Source: JANRIZ01 sp033764445 (GTDB lineage Bacteria; Verrucomicrobiota; Verrucomicrobiia; JAWXBN01). From it: a stretch of 43,876 nucleotides of DNA. A program made the translations under genes and the position numbers. The notes below the pieces were generated by a model that did not search any database, was not told the DNA's origin, and was given only the letters and a program-made list of their open reading frames with translations. The stretch covers positions 1 through 43,876 of the forward strand of contig JANRIZ010000172.1 of the NCBI GenBank assembly GCA_033764445.1, written 5' to 3'. This document shows positions 16,589 through 24,771 of this stretch, piece by piece (the stretch's first letter is position 1; the number at the start of each line of letters is the position of its first letter).

Positions 16589-17782
16589 TCACAGTAGCAG
16601 AACCGGTGCCGCGTCGCCAGCGGCGAGTTTGGATTGGGGCGGGACTTTGACCAGACAGGAACAGGAGGCCAGGGAGCTGAGAATGTGGGAGGCCTGGCGT
16701 CCCGCCGAAAGGACCGAGCCCCGGACGATCCGACCCCGGACGAAGTGGGTGCGGTCGGTGTCATTGACAAAAGCCTCGCCGAGGGGCAACAGGGCATTGG
16801 TCAGGGAGAGTTCCCCGTGGCCCTGCATCTGCAGAAGGGCCGGACGGACAAACAACTGGAAGGTGACAAAGGCCGAGACCGGGTTGCCGGGCAGACCGAA
16901 GACAGGCACCTGGTCCCGGAGCGAAAAGAGGAAGGGTTTGCCCGGTCTGACCGCCACCTGCCAGAATTCCTGCGGAACCTGACAGTTTTTGAGGGCGGAT
17001 TTGACCAGATCATGCGCTCCGACGGACATCCCGCCGATGATGATCAGGGCCTCCGCCCCGAGACCGTTGCGGATGGCCGAGGTGATGAGGTCCAGGTCAT
17101 CCGGGCACGAACCGAGCATGACCGGTTCCAGCCCCATTTTGCGGAGCAGGAGCTGGATCATCAGTCCGTTGCTTTCATGAATTTCCCCCGGTTGAAGCGG
17201 CGTGCCCGCCGGTTTCAATTCGCTCCCCGTCGTCAGGACCGCCACACGGGGTGGGGCATGCACCTCCACGGAATCCAGACCCTGGGCCGCCAGCAGGGCG
17301 AGATGACGTTCATGGAGACACTGCCCCGCCTCGAGGATTTTCTGGCCCTGGCAGACATCCTCGCCCGCCGGGCGGATGAATTCCCCCGCGGCCACCGGTT
17401 GTTCCAGGAAAATGGCCCCGGCGAGAAACCTGACATCCTCCTCCATGACCACCGCATCGGCCCCCGACGGGATCGGGGCGCCGGTGAAAATGCGGATACA
17501 TTTCCCGGGGTGCAGCGCGAGCCCCAGATTTCTGCCGGCCGGCTGTTGCCCCTGCACGTCCAGATCAATGATCCTTTCTGCGGAGGCCAGGGACGTTTCC
17601 GCCGCACGCAGGGCGTATCCATCCATCATGGAGTTGTCGAATGGCGGCAGGTTGATCCGTGCGAAGACATCCCGGGCGCACATGCGTCCCAACGCCTGGG
17701 TCAGCGGCAGGGAGGAGACCGGGGTTTTGACCCCGAGCAGCCGCTCCTGAATTTTGAGAAGGGCCTTTTCGGGGGAAATCAT
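16589..17782 (-). CDS. moeA: Molybdopterin molybdenumtransferase MoeA
   Basis: This 397-residue protein shows the MoeA order: an N-terminal segment with LPPFDNSMMDGYALRA near residues 45-60, a domain with IFTGAPIPSGADAVVMEEDV, then VAVLTTGSEL and the MoCF-like nucleotide-binding core (IIIGGMSVGAHDLVKSAL and FLFSLRDQVPVFGLPGNPVS, AFVTFQLFVRP). MoeA inserts molybdate into adenylated molybdopterin in the cytosol. Length is normal. The start overlaps the stop of the small lipoprotein gene by four bases (ATGA), and the DD-peptidase-like gene follows after 19 bases. No other molybdenum cofactor gene is in view, so the clustering appears incidental or reflects a mixed operon. Call is firm. Confidence 0.94.
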   Translation of the reverse strand: MISPEKALLKIQERLLGVKTPVSSLPLTQALGRMCARDVFARINLPPFDNSMMDGYALRAAETSLASAERIIDLDVQGQQPAGRNLGLALHPGKCIRIFTGAPIPSGADAVVMEEDVRFLAGAIFLEQPVAAGEFIRPAGEDVCQGQKILEAGQCLHERHLALLAAQGLDSVEVHAPPRVAVLTTGSELKPAGTPLQPGEIHESNGLMIQLLLRKMGLEPVMLGSCPDDLDLITSAIRNGLGAEALIIIGGMSVGAHDLVKSALKNCQVPQEFWQVAVRPGKPFLFSLRDQVPVFGLPGNPVSAFVTFQLFVRPALLQMQGHGELSLTNALLPLGEAFVNDTDRTHFVRGRIVRGSVLSAGRQASHILSSLASCSCLVKVPPQSKLAAGDAAPVLLL

Positions 17783-18114
17783 GGCTCGACAAGATCACCA
17801 CGGCGGGGCTGACCCTCCAGGATTTCCACCGAGGCCAGGGGCGGTTTGACCGGTTTGATCACCTTGACCTTGCCGACGACCACCCCGTCGCGCAGGACGC
17901 GGAAAACGTCGCCGTCCTGGGGCATGGCATAACTTGAAAAATTGACCACTCCAAATCCCTCACGCGGATTGGAAACGGAAACCAGCCCCCGGGGCTTGTA
18001 ATCCTCCGGGTCCTGGATCGGATGGATGGGTTTGGGGGTTCCGCCCACGCAGGCGGACAGAAACAGGGGGAGGATCAAAAGAGCCATGCGGAAGAGGGGG
18101 GATAGGCCAGACAT
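17779..18114 (-). CDS. Small lipoprotein of unknown function
   Basis: The product has 111 residues. After MSGLSPLFRM comes a hydrophobic run ALLILPLFL and the lipobox LSAC, so the mature protein begins at Cys near residue 20. The mature 90 residues are mostly beta: EGFGVVNFSSYAMPQDGDVF, RVLRDGVVVGKVKVIKPVKP. The phrase DGDVFRVLRDGVVVGKVKV resembles the beta-barrel of FlgT- or OapA-like cell-envelope proteins, but I cannot name a family. ATG 18114 is chosen because it gives a lipoprotein signal; a longer in-frame frame to 18336 overlaps the divergent GNAT gene. It is the first gene of the operon with moeA and the DD-peptidase-like gene. Confidence 0.75.
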   Translation of the reverse strand: MSGLSPLFRMALLILPLFLSACVGGTPKPIHPIQDPEDYKPRGLVSVSNPREGFGVVNFSSYAMPQDGDVFRVLRDGVVVGKVKVIKPVKPPLASVEILEGQPRRGDLVEP

Positions 18115-18286
18115 ACACCGTGAGGGTAGTTGGGAATGCCCGGCAAGGCGAGAGTTTTCTGTATGGTTCCGGACACAGGACGGAAAAAGGCGGCGAGGCC
18201 ATTTGCCCGACAGACAAGGACCACTCCCCGACTCGCCCCCACTTCCCTGTTGCCGGGAAATGCGGAAGCGGGTTTGATGGCGGGAC

Positions 18287-19027
18287 ATGAATCCGTCCCT
18301 CATCGAAATGCCGGATGACCGGTTTGTGGTGCGCAAATACCGCCGGTCAGACCGTCCGGTCGTCCGTCAGATCTGCTGTGACACCGGGTATCTGGGCGGG
18401 CCCGTGGATCCGGTGTTTGAGGACCGGGAGCTGTTTGCCGATTATCTGACGAATTATTATGTCCATTGGGAGCCGGAGAGCTGTTTTATCCTCGAGAAGA
18501 ACGGACAGGTCCGGGGGTATCTGTTGGGATGCCGCCATCCCCGGCGTCAAAAGTGGTTTGATGCCCTGCACAATCTGCATCTGGGAGTGACCGGATTCTG
18601 GCGGTATTTTTTCAGGCCGTACAACCCCGCCACCCGGACCTATGTCAAATGGATTCTGACCAGGTCCGCCCGCGAGGTTCCTCCCGCGCCCGATCATCTC
18701 GCCCATTTTCATTTCAACCTGTACCCCGATGCCCGCAAGGTGGGAACCACCCGGGCCCTGCTGGATGCCTATCTCCTGTATCTGGATTCCTGCGGGGTCG
18801 AGGGAGTCTACGGCCAGATGGTCACCATTGGCGAACGCCGGGGGGAGAGAATGTTTGAACGGGTCGGGTTCAAGGTGATGAACAAATCCCGCGTGAGCAA
18901 ATTTGACGGGGTGTATGACGAGCCCGTGTACCTGTGCACCGCGGTGAAACTTTTCAAGGATGGCGTGAAAGTGTATCAGGGTCGGGAATCCGACCGGCCC
19001 GCACCGGATTCCCCCCAGAGCCCATGA
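18287..19027 (+). CDS. GNAT-family N-acetyltransferase
   Basis: This 246-residue cytosolic protein opens with the GNAT N-terminal pattern (FVVRKYRRSDRPVVRQICCD) and has the central strand with a bulge (CFILEKNGQVRGYLLGC). A second-half HFHFNLYPDARKVGTTRALL carries the acetyl-CoA pyrophosphate loop in a degenerate RKVGTT form. A C-terminal EGVYGQMVTIGERRGERMFE, RVGF follows, typical of the last GNAT strands. At 246 residues it is longer than a minimal GNAT domain, with an insertion around residues 90-135. Substrate is unknown. The stop overlaps the start of the deacetylase gene by four bases (ATGA), so an acetyl transfer and removal pair acting on one sugar or polymer is possible. It is divergent from the small lipoprotein operon. 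Confidence 0.85.
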   Translation: MNPSLIEMPDDRFVVRKYRRSDRPVVRQICCDTGYLGGPVDPVFEDRELFADYLTNYYVHWEPESCFILEKNGQVRGYLLGCRHPRRQKWFDALHNLHLGVTGFWRYFFRPYNPATRTYVKWILTRSAREVPPAPDHLAHFHFNLYPDARKVGTTRALLDAYLLYLDSCGVEGVYGQMVTIGERRGERMFERVGFKVMNKSRVSKFDGVYDEPVYLCTAVKLFKDGVKVYQGRESDRPAPDSPQSP

Positions 19028-19788
19028 AGACCCCGAACCGATTTTTGATTGTTTCCCTGCACGACGTGGCGGCGCCGACCCTTTCCAAAATCGGCCCCAT
19101 GCTCGCCGCGCTGGAGCAGTGGGGTGTGGACCGGACCAGCCTGCTGGTGGTGCCCGACTATCACGGACGCGGGGAAATCTATGCCGATCCCTTCACGCGG
19201 GACTGGATCAGGACCGCGGCGGCCAACGGGCATGAGACCGTCCTGCACGGTCTGGTCCATTTGAGGGTGCCCCGGGGCAACGAGGGACTCACCTCGACCC
19301 TCATCACCCAATCCTACACCGCCGGGGAGGGGGAGTTTTATGATGCCACGGAAAAGGAAGCCGCCGACTGGATCGGGCAGGGGGAGGAGATTTTCCAGCT
19401 TGCCGGGATTTCGGCCCGGGGGTTCATCGCGCCTGCCTGGTTGTGCAGCCAGGCCACACGCGCCGTGCTTCGGCAACGGGGATACCGGTACACGGTGCTG
19501 CTCAAGGGCGTGCTCGATTTGCAGACGGGGCATTTTGAGAGGAGCCAATCCTGTGTCTGGAGCACCCGCACCGACTGGCGGCGGAAATGTTCCGTTGTCT
19601 GGAACCGCCTCCTGTTCTCATTTCTGCAACGGAAAGACCCGCGGATTCTGAGGGTCAGTCTTCATCCGAATGATTTTGATGATCCCCCGATCAAGGCGCA
19701 GATTGCGGAAATCATCCGTCAATCCCTCCAGACGCGGGTGCCGACCACGTATGGGGAATTCTGTGCGGGGGAGAGACAAGGGGTGTGA
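19024..19788 (+). CDS. DUF2334/polysaccharide-deacetylase-like protein
   Basis: The product is 254 residues. It starts with FLIVSLHDVAAPTL, the N-terminal HD motif of the NodB-like fold used by DUF2334 and YdjC-type proteins, then VVPDYHGRGEIYADPFTRDW and HETVLHGLVHL (the HxxxH metal motif). IAPAWLCSQATRAVLRQRGY and VSLHPNDFDDPP follow in the positions of the later metal and substrate strands. The family removes acyl groups from amino sugars with a divalent metal. No signal peptide is seen, so it is likely cytosolic. ATG 19024 overlaps the GNAT stop; the upstream in-frame extension (to 18934) lies inside that gene. It precedes the polyprenyl synthase by 71 bases, but the substrate is unknown. 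Confidence 0.83.
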   Translation: MKTPNRFLIVSLHDVAAPTLSKIGPMLAALEQWGVDRTSLLVVPDYHGRGEIYADPFTRDWIRTAAANGHETVLHGLVHLRVPRGNEGLTSTLITQSYTAGEGEFYDATEKEAADWIGQGEEIFQLAGISARGFIAPAWLCSQATRAVLRQRGYRYTVLLKGVLDLQTGHFERSQSCVWSTRTDWRRKCSVVWNRLLFSFLQRKDPRILRVSLHPNDFDDPPIKAQIAEIIRQSLQTRVPTTYGEFCAGERQGV

Positions 19789-19822
19789 GCCCCGCGGAGG
19801 GGGGATGGTGTGCGTCCGTCAG

Positions 19823-19850
19823 TTGACAGATTTGATTCCTCGACTATCGT
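19823..19850 (+). promoter_or_regulatory. Candidate promoter abutting the polyprenyl synthase start
   Basis: A perfect TTGACA (19823-19828) is followed after 16 bases by TATCGT (19845-19850). Transcription would start near 19857, only about three bases before the ATG at 19860, implying an almost leaderless mRNA. No Shine-Dalgarno sequence is visible. Confidence 0.5.
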
Positions 19851-19859
19851 GTGCGTGCG

Positions 19860-21011
19860 ATGCGCAAACAGGTTAAAACCGATCAAACTGCCGAGTCTCT
19901 CTCCGGCAATATCACCCAGATACAAAAGGGGTTTGACGATTATTTCCGTCATTTTCTGTATGTCCAACGCCAGAGTTTTGAATACGGCGAGTTTTTTGAC
20001 CCCTTGTACAACGACTTTGAGGAATTTGCCTCCCGCCGGGCCAAACGGATCCGGCCCCTGCTGTTTCTGATCAGTTACCAGCTTTTCAACACCCAGAGTC
20101 CGCCGCGGACCGTTCCGGAAATGATCCGTGATGAGAACCTTATGCAGGTGGCCACGGCGCTGGAGCTGCTCCATGCCTTTATTCTCATCCATGATGATGT
20201 CATCGACCGTTCCGAAATGCGCCGCAAATTGCCGACCTACCACAAACTGGTGGAGGAACGGCTGGGTCACTTCACCGGACGGATTCGCACGGGTCAGAAC
20301 GTGGCCATTGTTGTCGGGGACATGGTCTATTCCCTGGCGATCCAGACCCTGCTCAGGACCAATTTCCGGTCCGACCTCAAGGAAAAGACCCTGCTCAAGT
20401 TTCTGGAATACGCCAATGACACCGGGGCGGGGGAGGTGCTGGACATTTTGCTGGGAGGCAAGGATGTGGCCCATGTCACCGAGGAGGAAATCATCCATAC
20501 CTACCATTTGAAGACCACCCGCTACACGTTTGAGTGTCCGCTGATCATTGGTGCGACCCTGGCCGGGGCGGAGCAGGGCGTGCTCGACACCATCCGCCGT
20601 CTGGCCGATCCGCTGGGGCTGGCGTTCCAGATTGAGAATGACCTTCTGGAGTTTGAAAGTGGTGAAAAGGCCATCCAGCATGACCTGATTGAAAACAAAA
20701 AAACGCTGTTGTTGCGCCGCGCCTATGATCTGGCGGGGAATGCCGAGCGCAACTTCATGCAATCCTGTTTTGATTCGCCGATGCTCACCGATGCCATGCT
20801 GTTCCGGCTGCACGAGCTGATCCTGGAGACAGGGGCCTTTCACCAGTTGCGCGGCGAGGTGGGCGGACTCTTTGCCCGGGCCTACACCGCCCTTGATGAG
20901 TCCCCGCTCAATGACTGTCAGAAATACGTTCTCCGGGAATTTTTTTCCCATCTCAAACTCCTGACCGCCACCAAGAGCGGATCCCGCAAGGCCCGGAGCC
21001 AGGATGAATAA
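19860..21011 (+). CDS. Polyprenyl diphosphate synthase (E-type, CrtE/IspA-like)
   Basis: This cytosolic 383-residue enzyme has the first aspartate-rich motif LLHAFILIHDDVIDRSEMRR (DDxxD at about residues 112-116 from this start) and the KRIRPLL region near residue 65, both hallmarks of isoprenyl diphosphate synthases that join isopentenyl diphosphate to an allylic primer. The second aspartate-rich motif is N-D-L-L-E (AFQIENDLLEFES) instead of DDxxD, so its first Asp is Asn. Length is about 60 residues above the usual size, with an extended N-terminus. It overlaps the desaturase by eight bases, so the product is likely geranylgeranyl or farnesyl diphosphate for a carotenoid-type pathway. The ATG at 19860 was chosen; a GTG at 19851 is in frame. 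Confidence 0.9.
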   Translation: MRKQVKTDQTAESLSGNITQIQKGFDDYFRHFLYVQRQSFEYGEFFDPLYNDFEEFASRRAKRIRPLLFLISYQLFNTQSPPRTVPEMIRDENLMQVATALELLHAFILIHDDVIDRSEMRRKLPTYHKLVEERLGHFTGRIRTGQNVAIVVGDMVYSLAIQTLLRTNFRSDLKEKTLLKFLEYANDTGAGEVLDILLGGKDVAHVTEEEIIHTYHLKTTRYTFECPLIIGATLAGAEQGVLDTIRRLADPLGLAFQIENDLLEFESGEKAIQHDLIENKKTLLLRRAYDLAGNAERNFMQSCFDSPMLTDAMLFRLHELILETGAFHQLRGEVGGLFARAYTALDESPLNDCQKYVLREFFSHLKLLTATKSGSRKARSQDE

Positions 21012-22494
21012 CCCCTCCGGGAAAACGCCCTCCCAGGCGGTGGTCATTGGGAGCGGGTTTGGGGGAATCGCGGCGGCCATCCGTCTTCAGGCCCGGGGAT
21101 TCCGGACCACCCTCGTGGAGATGCGCGACAAGCCCGGGGGGCGCGGGTATGTCTACAAACAGGACGGGTTCACCTTTGATGCGGGCCCGACCATCATCAC
21201 CGCCCCGTTTCTGATTGATGAACTTTTTGAGCTGGGCGGAAAAAAAACCGAGGAATATGTCCGGATCGTCCCCTGCTGGCCGTATTACCGGATCATCTTC
21301 CACGATGGGAGCGTGTTTGACTACGACGGCAAGGAGGAAAACATTGTCGCCCAGATCCGGAAGTTCAACCCCGACGATGTCCCGGGGTATTATCGGTTTG
21401 TCGAACAGTCCCATGCCATTTTTGACCGTGGATTCACCGATCTGGCCGATGTGCCGTTTTCCACCATCATGGACATGGTCCGCGTTGCCCCCGACCTGAT
21501 CCGCCTCAAGTCCCACAAGTCCGTCTACCGCCTGGTCAGTGAATACATCAGGCACCCGCTTCTGCGGATTGTCTTCAGCTTTCATCCTTTGCTCATCGGG
21601 GGGAACCCTTTCCAGTCCTCCTCCATCTATGCCATGATCCACTACCTTGAACGCAAATGGGGTGTGCATTTTGCGATGGGCGGGACCGGAGCCCTGGTTG
21701 ATGGTCTGATCCGCCACTACGAGTTTCTGGGAGGCACCCTGCGACTGAATTCCCGTGTTGAGGAAATCCTCGTCCGGGACGGTGCCGCCGTCGGTGTGCG
21801 CCTGGCCGGGGGAGAGGTCCTTTCGGCGAAGGTGGTGGTGTCGAATGCGGATACGGCCAATACGTACCGCAAACTGATCCGTCCCGAGCATCGACGCAAG
21901 TGGACGGACCGCAAGGTGGAGTCCATGCGGTATTCGATGGGGCTTTTTCTGATCTATTTTGGGACCGATCGCACCTATCCCGAGCTGGCGCATCATTCGA
22001 TGGTGTTGACCGAGCGTTACAAGGACCTGTTGGTGGACATCTTTGACAGGAAAATCCTTCCCCCGGATTTCTCCCTTTATCTGCATGCCCCCACCCGGAC
22101 CGATCCCAGTCTGGCCCCGCCCGGATGTGAATGTTTTTATGTGCTTTCGCCCGTGGCCAATCTGCGAGGTGAGATCGACTGGGAGAGCCGGAAGGAGGCC
22201 TATGCGGAAAGCATCCTGGCGTCGCTGGAAAAGATCGTTCCGGACCTGCGCAAGCACATCATCACCAAGCGCATTCTCACCCCGCTTGATTTTGAGCGGG
22301 ACCTGGACGCCTATGTCGGTTCCGCCTTCCAGTTTGAGCCTGTCCTCTGGCAGAGCGCCTGGTTCCGTCCGCACAACGTCAGCGAGGACGTGCGGAACCT
22401 TTTCATTGTCGGGGCCGGAACCCATCCCGGGGCCGGACTGCCGGGGGTGATTTCGAGTGCAAAACTGCTGGAACGTGTGCTGCCGCCCGCGTGA
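21004..22494 (+). CDS. Phytoene desaturase-family oxidoreductase (CrtI/CrtN type)
   Basis: This 496-residue FAD enzyme starts with the dinucleotide-binding motif VVIGSGFGGIAAAIRLQARG, then MRDKPGGRGYVYKQDGFTFD and AGPTIITAPFLIDELFE, the CrtI pattern. The C-terminal FAD segment FIVGAGTHPGAGLPGVISSA is also typical. Such enzymes desaturate or isomerise phytoene, diapophytoene or a related C30/C40 isoprenoid and are membrane-associated. It overlaps the polyprenyl synthase by eight bases and presumably acts after a synthase (CrtB, CrtM or squalene synthase-like) that is not in the window. The set is therefore incomplete here and the exact substrate is open. It converges with the DUF983 gene. Confidence 0.93.
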   Translation: MNNPSGKTPSQAVVIGSGFGGIAAAIRLQARGFRTTLVEMRDKPGGRGYVYKQDGFTFDAGPTIITAPFLIDELFELGGKKTEEYVRIVPCWPYYRIIFHDGSVFDYDGKEENIVAQIRKFNPDDVPGYYRFVEQSHAIFDRGFTDLADVPFSTIMDMVRVAPDLIRLKSHKSVYRLVSEYIRHPLLRIVFSFHPLLIGGNPFQSSSIYAMIHYLERKWGVHFAMGGTGALVDGLIRHYEFLGGTLRLNSRVEEILVRDGAAVGVRLAGGEVLSAKVVVSNADTANTYRKLIRPEHRRKWTDRKVESMRYSMGLFLIYFGTDRTYPELAHHSMVLTERYKDLLVDIFDRKILPPDFSLYLHAPTRTDPSLAPPGCECFYVLSPVANLRGEIDWESRKEAYAESILASLEKIVPDLRKHIITKRILTPLDFERDLDAYVGSAFQFEPVLWQSAWFRPHNVSEDVRNLFIVGAGTHPGAGLPGVISSAKLLERVLPPA

Positions 22495-22525
22495 GATCCG
22501 GGGTGCCGCACGACGGACCCGTGCG

Positions 22526-22975
22526 CTACCGGCCCTCGAAGGGGGGATCGTTTTCGGTGCGGTCCGAATCCGGATCAAAAAACCGGTCGAAGGCCAGAAA
22601 CAGAGCTCGGGCGTGACGGGCGGTCAGCGAGCAAAAAACAAAGACTGAAAGGCAGGGCAGAAACACCTGCCAGGCGATGGAGAGGGGAGTCAGGGTCAGC
22701 AGGCCGAAAACGAGCATGCCAAACAGGCAGCCGGCCGTGTAGCTGAACGCCCAGGTCGCCATCAGAAAGTAGCCCGGCTCGCGTTCGTAAGGAAATCCAC
22801 AGCGGGGACATCCGTCCAGGGGTTGGAACCAGTCGTAGAAGCGCCGGGTGGAGCGCAGCGGCGGGAACAACGGGCGGGTGCCGCAGCAGGGGCAAAGCAG
22901 ACGCAGGGCCCGGGTACAATACAGGAGCCCCCTGCTGAGGGTTCTCGGGGTCTCTTTGGGAATCTCGTTTGACAT
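22526..22975 (-). CDS. DUF983 membrane protein with two CxxC motifs
   Basis: The product is 149 residues. Two zinc-ribbon-like CxxC pairs (LCPCCGTRPLF and GCPRCGFPYEREPGYF) surround the RFYDWFQPLD segment, as in DUF983 proteins, which have two transmembrane segments afterwards: here LMATWAFSYTAGCLFGMLVF and AWQVFLPCLSVFVFCSL. The C-terminus ends in an acidic tail. DUF983 genes frequently sit beside cytochrome c oxidase genes, and this one is divergent from the ABC-SCO1-DUF420 cluster, with only 34 bases between start codons. A role in oxidase assembly or metal handling is inferred. ATG 22975 was chosen; a longer frame from 23026 overlaps the divergent ATPase start. Confidence 0.82.
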   Translation of the reverse strand: MSNEIPKETPRTLSRGLLYCTRALRLLCPCCGTRPLFPPLRSTRRFYDWFQPLDGCPRCGFPYEREPGYFLMATWAFSYTAGCLFGMLVFGLLTLTPLSIAWQVFLPCLSVFVFCSLTARHARALFLAFDRFFDPDSDRTENDPPFEGR

Positions 22976-23009
22976 AAGACCGGGGGGCATTAAGTTCGTC
23001 CGCATCCGT

Positions 23010-23969
23010 ATGGAAGGCAAGGCCATTTTATCAGTTCAGGACGCTGGATTCAGTTATCCCGGCCGCACCGCCCTGGAATCGATCCGATTCGAGGTGGGCT
23101 CCGGTGAAACATTTGCGTTGCTGGGGCCCAATGGCAGCGGGAAAACCACCCTCTTCCGCATTCTCGCCACCCTGTTGCCCGTGCAAAAGGGACACATCCG
23201 GATTGGAGAGTGCTGCCTTGTCAACGACCCCGCCGGGGTCCGGAGCCAGATCGGTGTGGTGTTCCAGGCCCCCAGTCTGGATAAAAAACTCAAGGTCATC
23301 GAAAACCTCCGGTATCAGGGCATGTTGTACGGGTTGTCCGGACGGGAGCTTGCGGACCGGGTCAGTCGCGCCCTGGAACGGCTGCGGATCTCGGACCGGG
23401 CGCAGGACCCGGTTGAAAGACTTTCCGGGGGACTGCAGCGCCGGGTGGAGATTGCCAAGAGCCTTTTGCACAAGCCACGCCTGCTGATCCTCGATGAACC
23501 CAGCACCGGTCTCGACCCGCGGGCCCGGCGTGAGCTTTGGGAGACATTGGCCGAACTCAACCGGTCCGAGGGCATGACCCTGCTGGTGACCACCCATCTG
23601 ATGGAGGAGGCCGATCTGTGCGGGCGGGTGATGATCCTGGACCGCGGGAGAATCGTGGCCCTGGACACACCCGGAGCGCTTCGCCGCAACGTGTCCTCGG
23701 AGGTGATCACCCTCCGGGGGGACGACCTGGAAGGGCTCAATGCCGAGATCAGAACAAAACTTTCCCTGACCGGTCAGGTCCGTGCCGGGACACTGCGGGT
23801 GGAAACCCGGCCCGGGGCCGAGGATCGTCTGATCCGCCAGGACCTGCAGCGCATCCTGGAGACGTTCGGTTCGCGTGTGCATTCCGTGACCCTCTCCCGG
23901 GCGACCCTGGAGGACGTATTCATGAAAATGACCGGACGCTCGTTTGAGTCCGGGGAAGGAGCCGAATGA
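23010..23969 (+). CDS. ABC transporter ATP-binding protein (oxidase-assembly cluster)
   Basis: This 319-residue ATPase has the Walker A motif GPNGSGKTT near residue 40, the signature LSGGLQRRVEIAKSLL, and Walker B LLILDEPSTGLDP. The D-loop and H-loop (TTHLMEEAD) are also present. A C-terminal extension of about 95 residues is of the type seen in ABC-2 exporters of the CcmA/DrrA group. The Q-loop VVFQAPSLDKKL is preserved. It works with the permease two bases downstream. In several bacterial phyla a matching ATPase-permease pair precedes SCO1 and DUF420 genes upstream of cytochrome oxidase, so transport of a copper- or haem-related substrate is plausible but unproven. ATG 23010 starts the domain directly. 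Confidence 0.9.
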   Translation: MEGKAILSVQDAGFSYPGRTALESIRFEVGSGETFALLGPNGSGKTTLFRILATLLPVQKGHIRIGECCLVNDPAGVRSQIGVVFQAPSLDKKLKVIENLRYQGMLYGLSGRELADRVSRALERLRISDRAQDPVERLSGGLQRRVEIAKSLLHKPRLLILDEPSTGLDPRARRELWETLAELNRSEGMTLLVTTHLMEEADLCGRVMILDRGRIVALDTPGALRRNVSSEVITLRGDDLEGLNAEIRTKLSLTGQVRAGTLRVETRPGAEDRLIRQDLQRILETFGSRVHSVTLSRATLEDVFMKMTGRSFESGEGAE

Positions 23970-23970
23970 T

Positions 23971-24771
23971 ATGAGCCCGACCCCTCAGAAAACCTTTTTC
24001 TGGCAACCCCTGCTGGCCCTCTGGCTGCGGGAGATGCTGCGGTTTGTCCGTCAGCGCAACCGCGTGGTGGGCGCCTTTGCGACCCCCGTTGTGTTCTGGA
24101 TTTTTATCGGCTCCGGGGTTGGCACCTCCTTCAATCCCGGCTTCGGACCCGAAGGGGCCTCCTATCTCCAGTACTTTTTTCCGGGAACCCTGGTGATGAT
24201 CGTGTTGTTTACGGCCATTTTTTCAACCATCTCCGTCATTGAGGACCGGCGCGAGGGCTTTTTGCAGGGCGTCCTTGTGGCCCCGGTCAGTCCCCTGGCC
24301 CTGGCTGGCGGCAAGATTCTCGGGGGGGCGACACTCGCGGTGGGGCAGGCCCTGCTGTTTCTGGCTCTGGCCCCGTTGGCCGGGTTTAAATTCGGTCTGT
24401 TGTCGTTTGCCGTGATTTTGATTGTCCTGTGTCTTTTGGGCGTGGCCCTCACCGCCCTGGGTCTGCTGATTGCGTGGCCGATGGATTCCACCATGGGATT
24501 CCACGCGATCATGAATCTGTTCCTCCTTCCCCTGTGGTTTCTTTCGGGGGCCCTGTTCCCCGTGGAAGGCGCCTCGCCGTGGATCCGCTGGATCGTCCAG
24601 ATCAATCCGCTGTATTACGGACTTTGTCTGATGCGGGTGGCTTTGAACCCCGGGGGGGATTATTACCGGGTCCTGCCGGATCCCCGATGGTGTTTTGTCG
24701 TCACCGTGGTTTTTGCCGCGGTGCTGAGCGCCGGGTGTGCCTGGTTGATCCAACGGCGGAGACAGGCATGA
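23971..24771 (+). CDS. ABC-2 type transporter permease
   Basis: The 266-residue product is an integral membrane protein with about six hydrophobic segments: VVGAFATPVVFWIFIGSG, LQYFFPGTLVMIVLFTAIFS, GATLAVGQALLFLALAPLAG, FAVILIVLCLLGVALTALGL, GFHAIMNLFLLPLWFLSGAL and CFVVTVVFAAVLSAGCAWL. EDRREGFLQGVLVAPVSPLA is the typical coupling segment of ABC-2 permeases. It pairs with the ATPase that ends one base before, and its stop overlaps the SCO1 start by four bases. ATG 23971 is preferred over 23944 because it does not overlap the ATPase gene by more than a codon; GGAAGGA lies ten bases upstream. The exported substrate is unknown. Confidence 0.9.
   Translation: MSPTPQKTFFWQPLLALWLREMLRFVRQRNRVVGAFATPVVFWIFIGSGVGTSFNPGFGPEGASYLQYFFPGTLVMIVLFTAIFSTISVIEDRREGFLQGVLVAPVSPLALAGGKILGGATLAVGQALLFLALAPLAGFKFGLLSFAVILIVLCLLGVALTALGLLIAWPMDSTMGFHAIMNLFLLPLWFLSGALFPVEGASPWIRWIVQINPLYYGLCLMRVALNPGGDYYRVLPDPRWCFVVTVVFAAVLSAGCAWLIQRRRQA

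Noticed and set aside
20953..22578. A 541-codon minus-strand frame over the polyprenyl synthase and desaturase
   Set aside because: It shadows two enzymes with clear motifs and has no coherent domain of its own.
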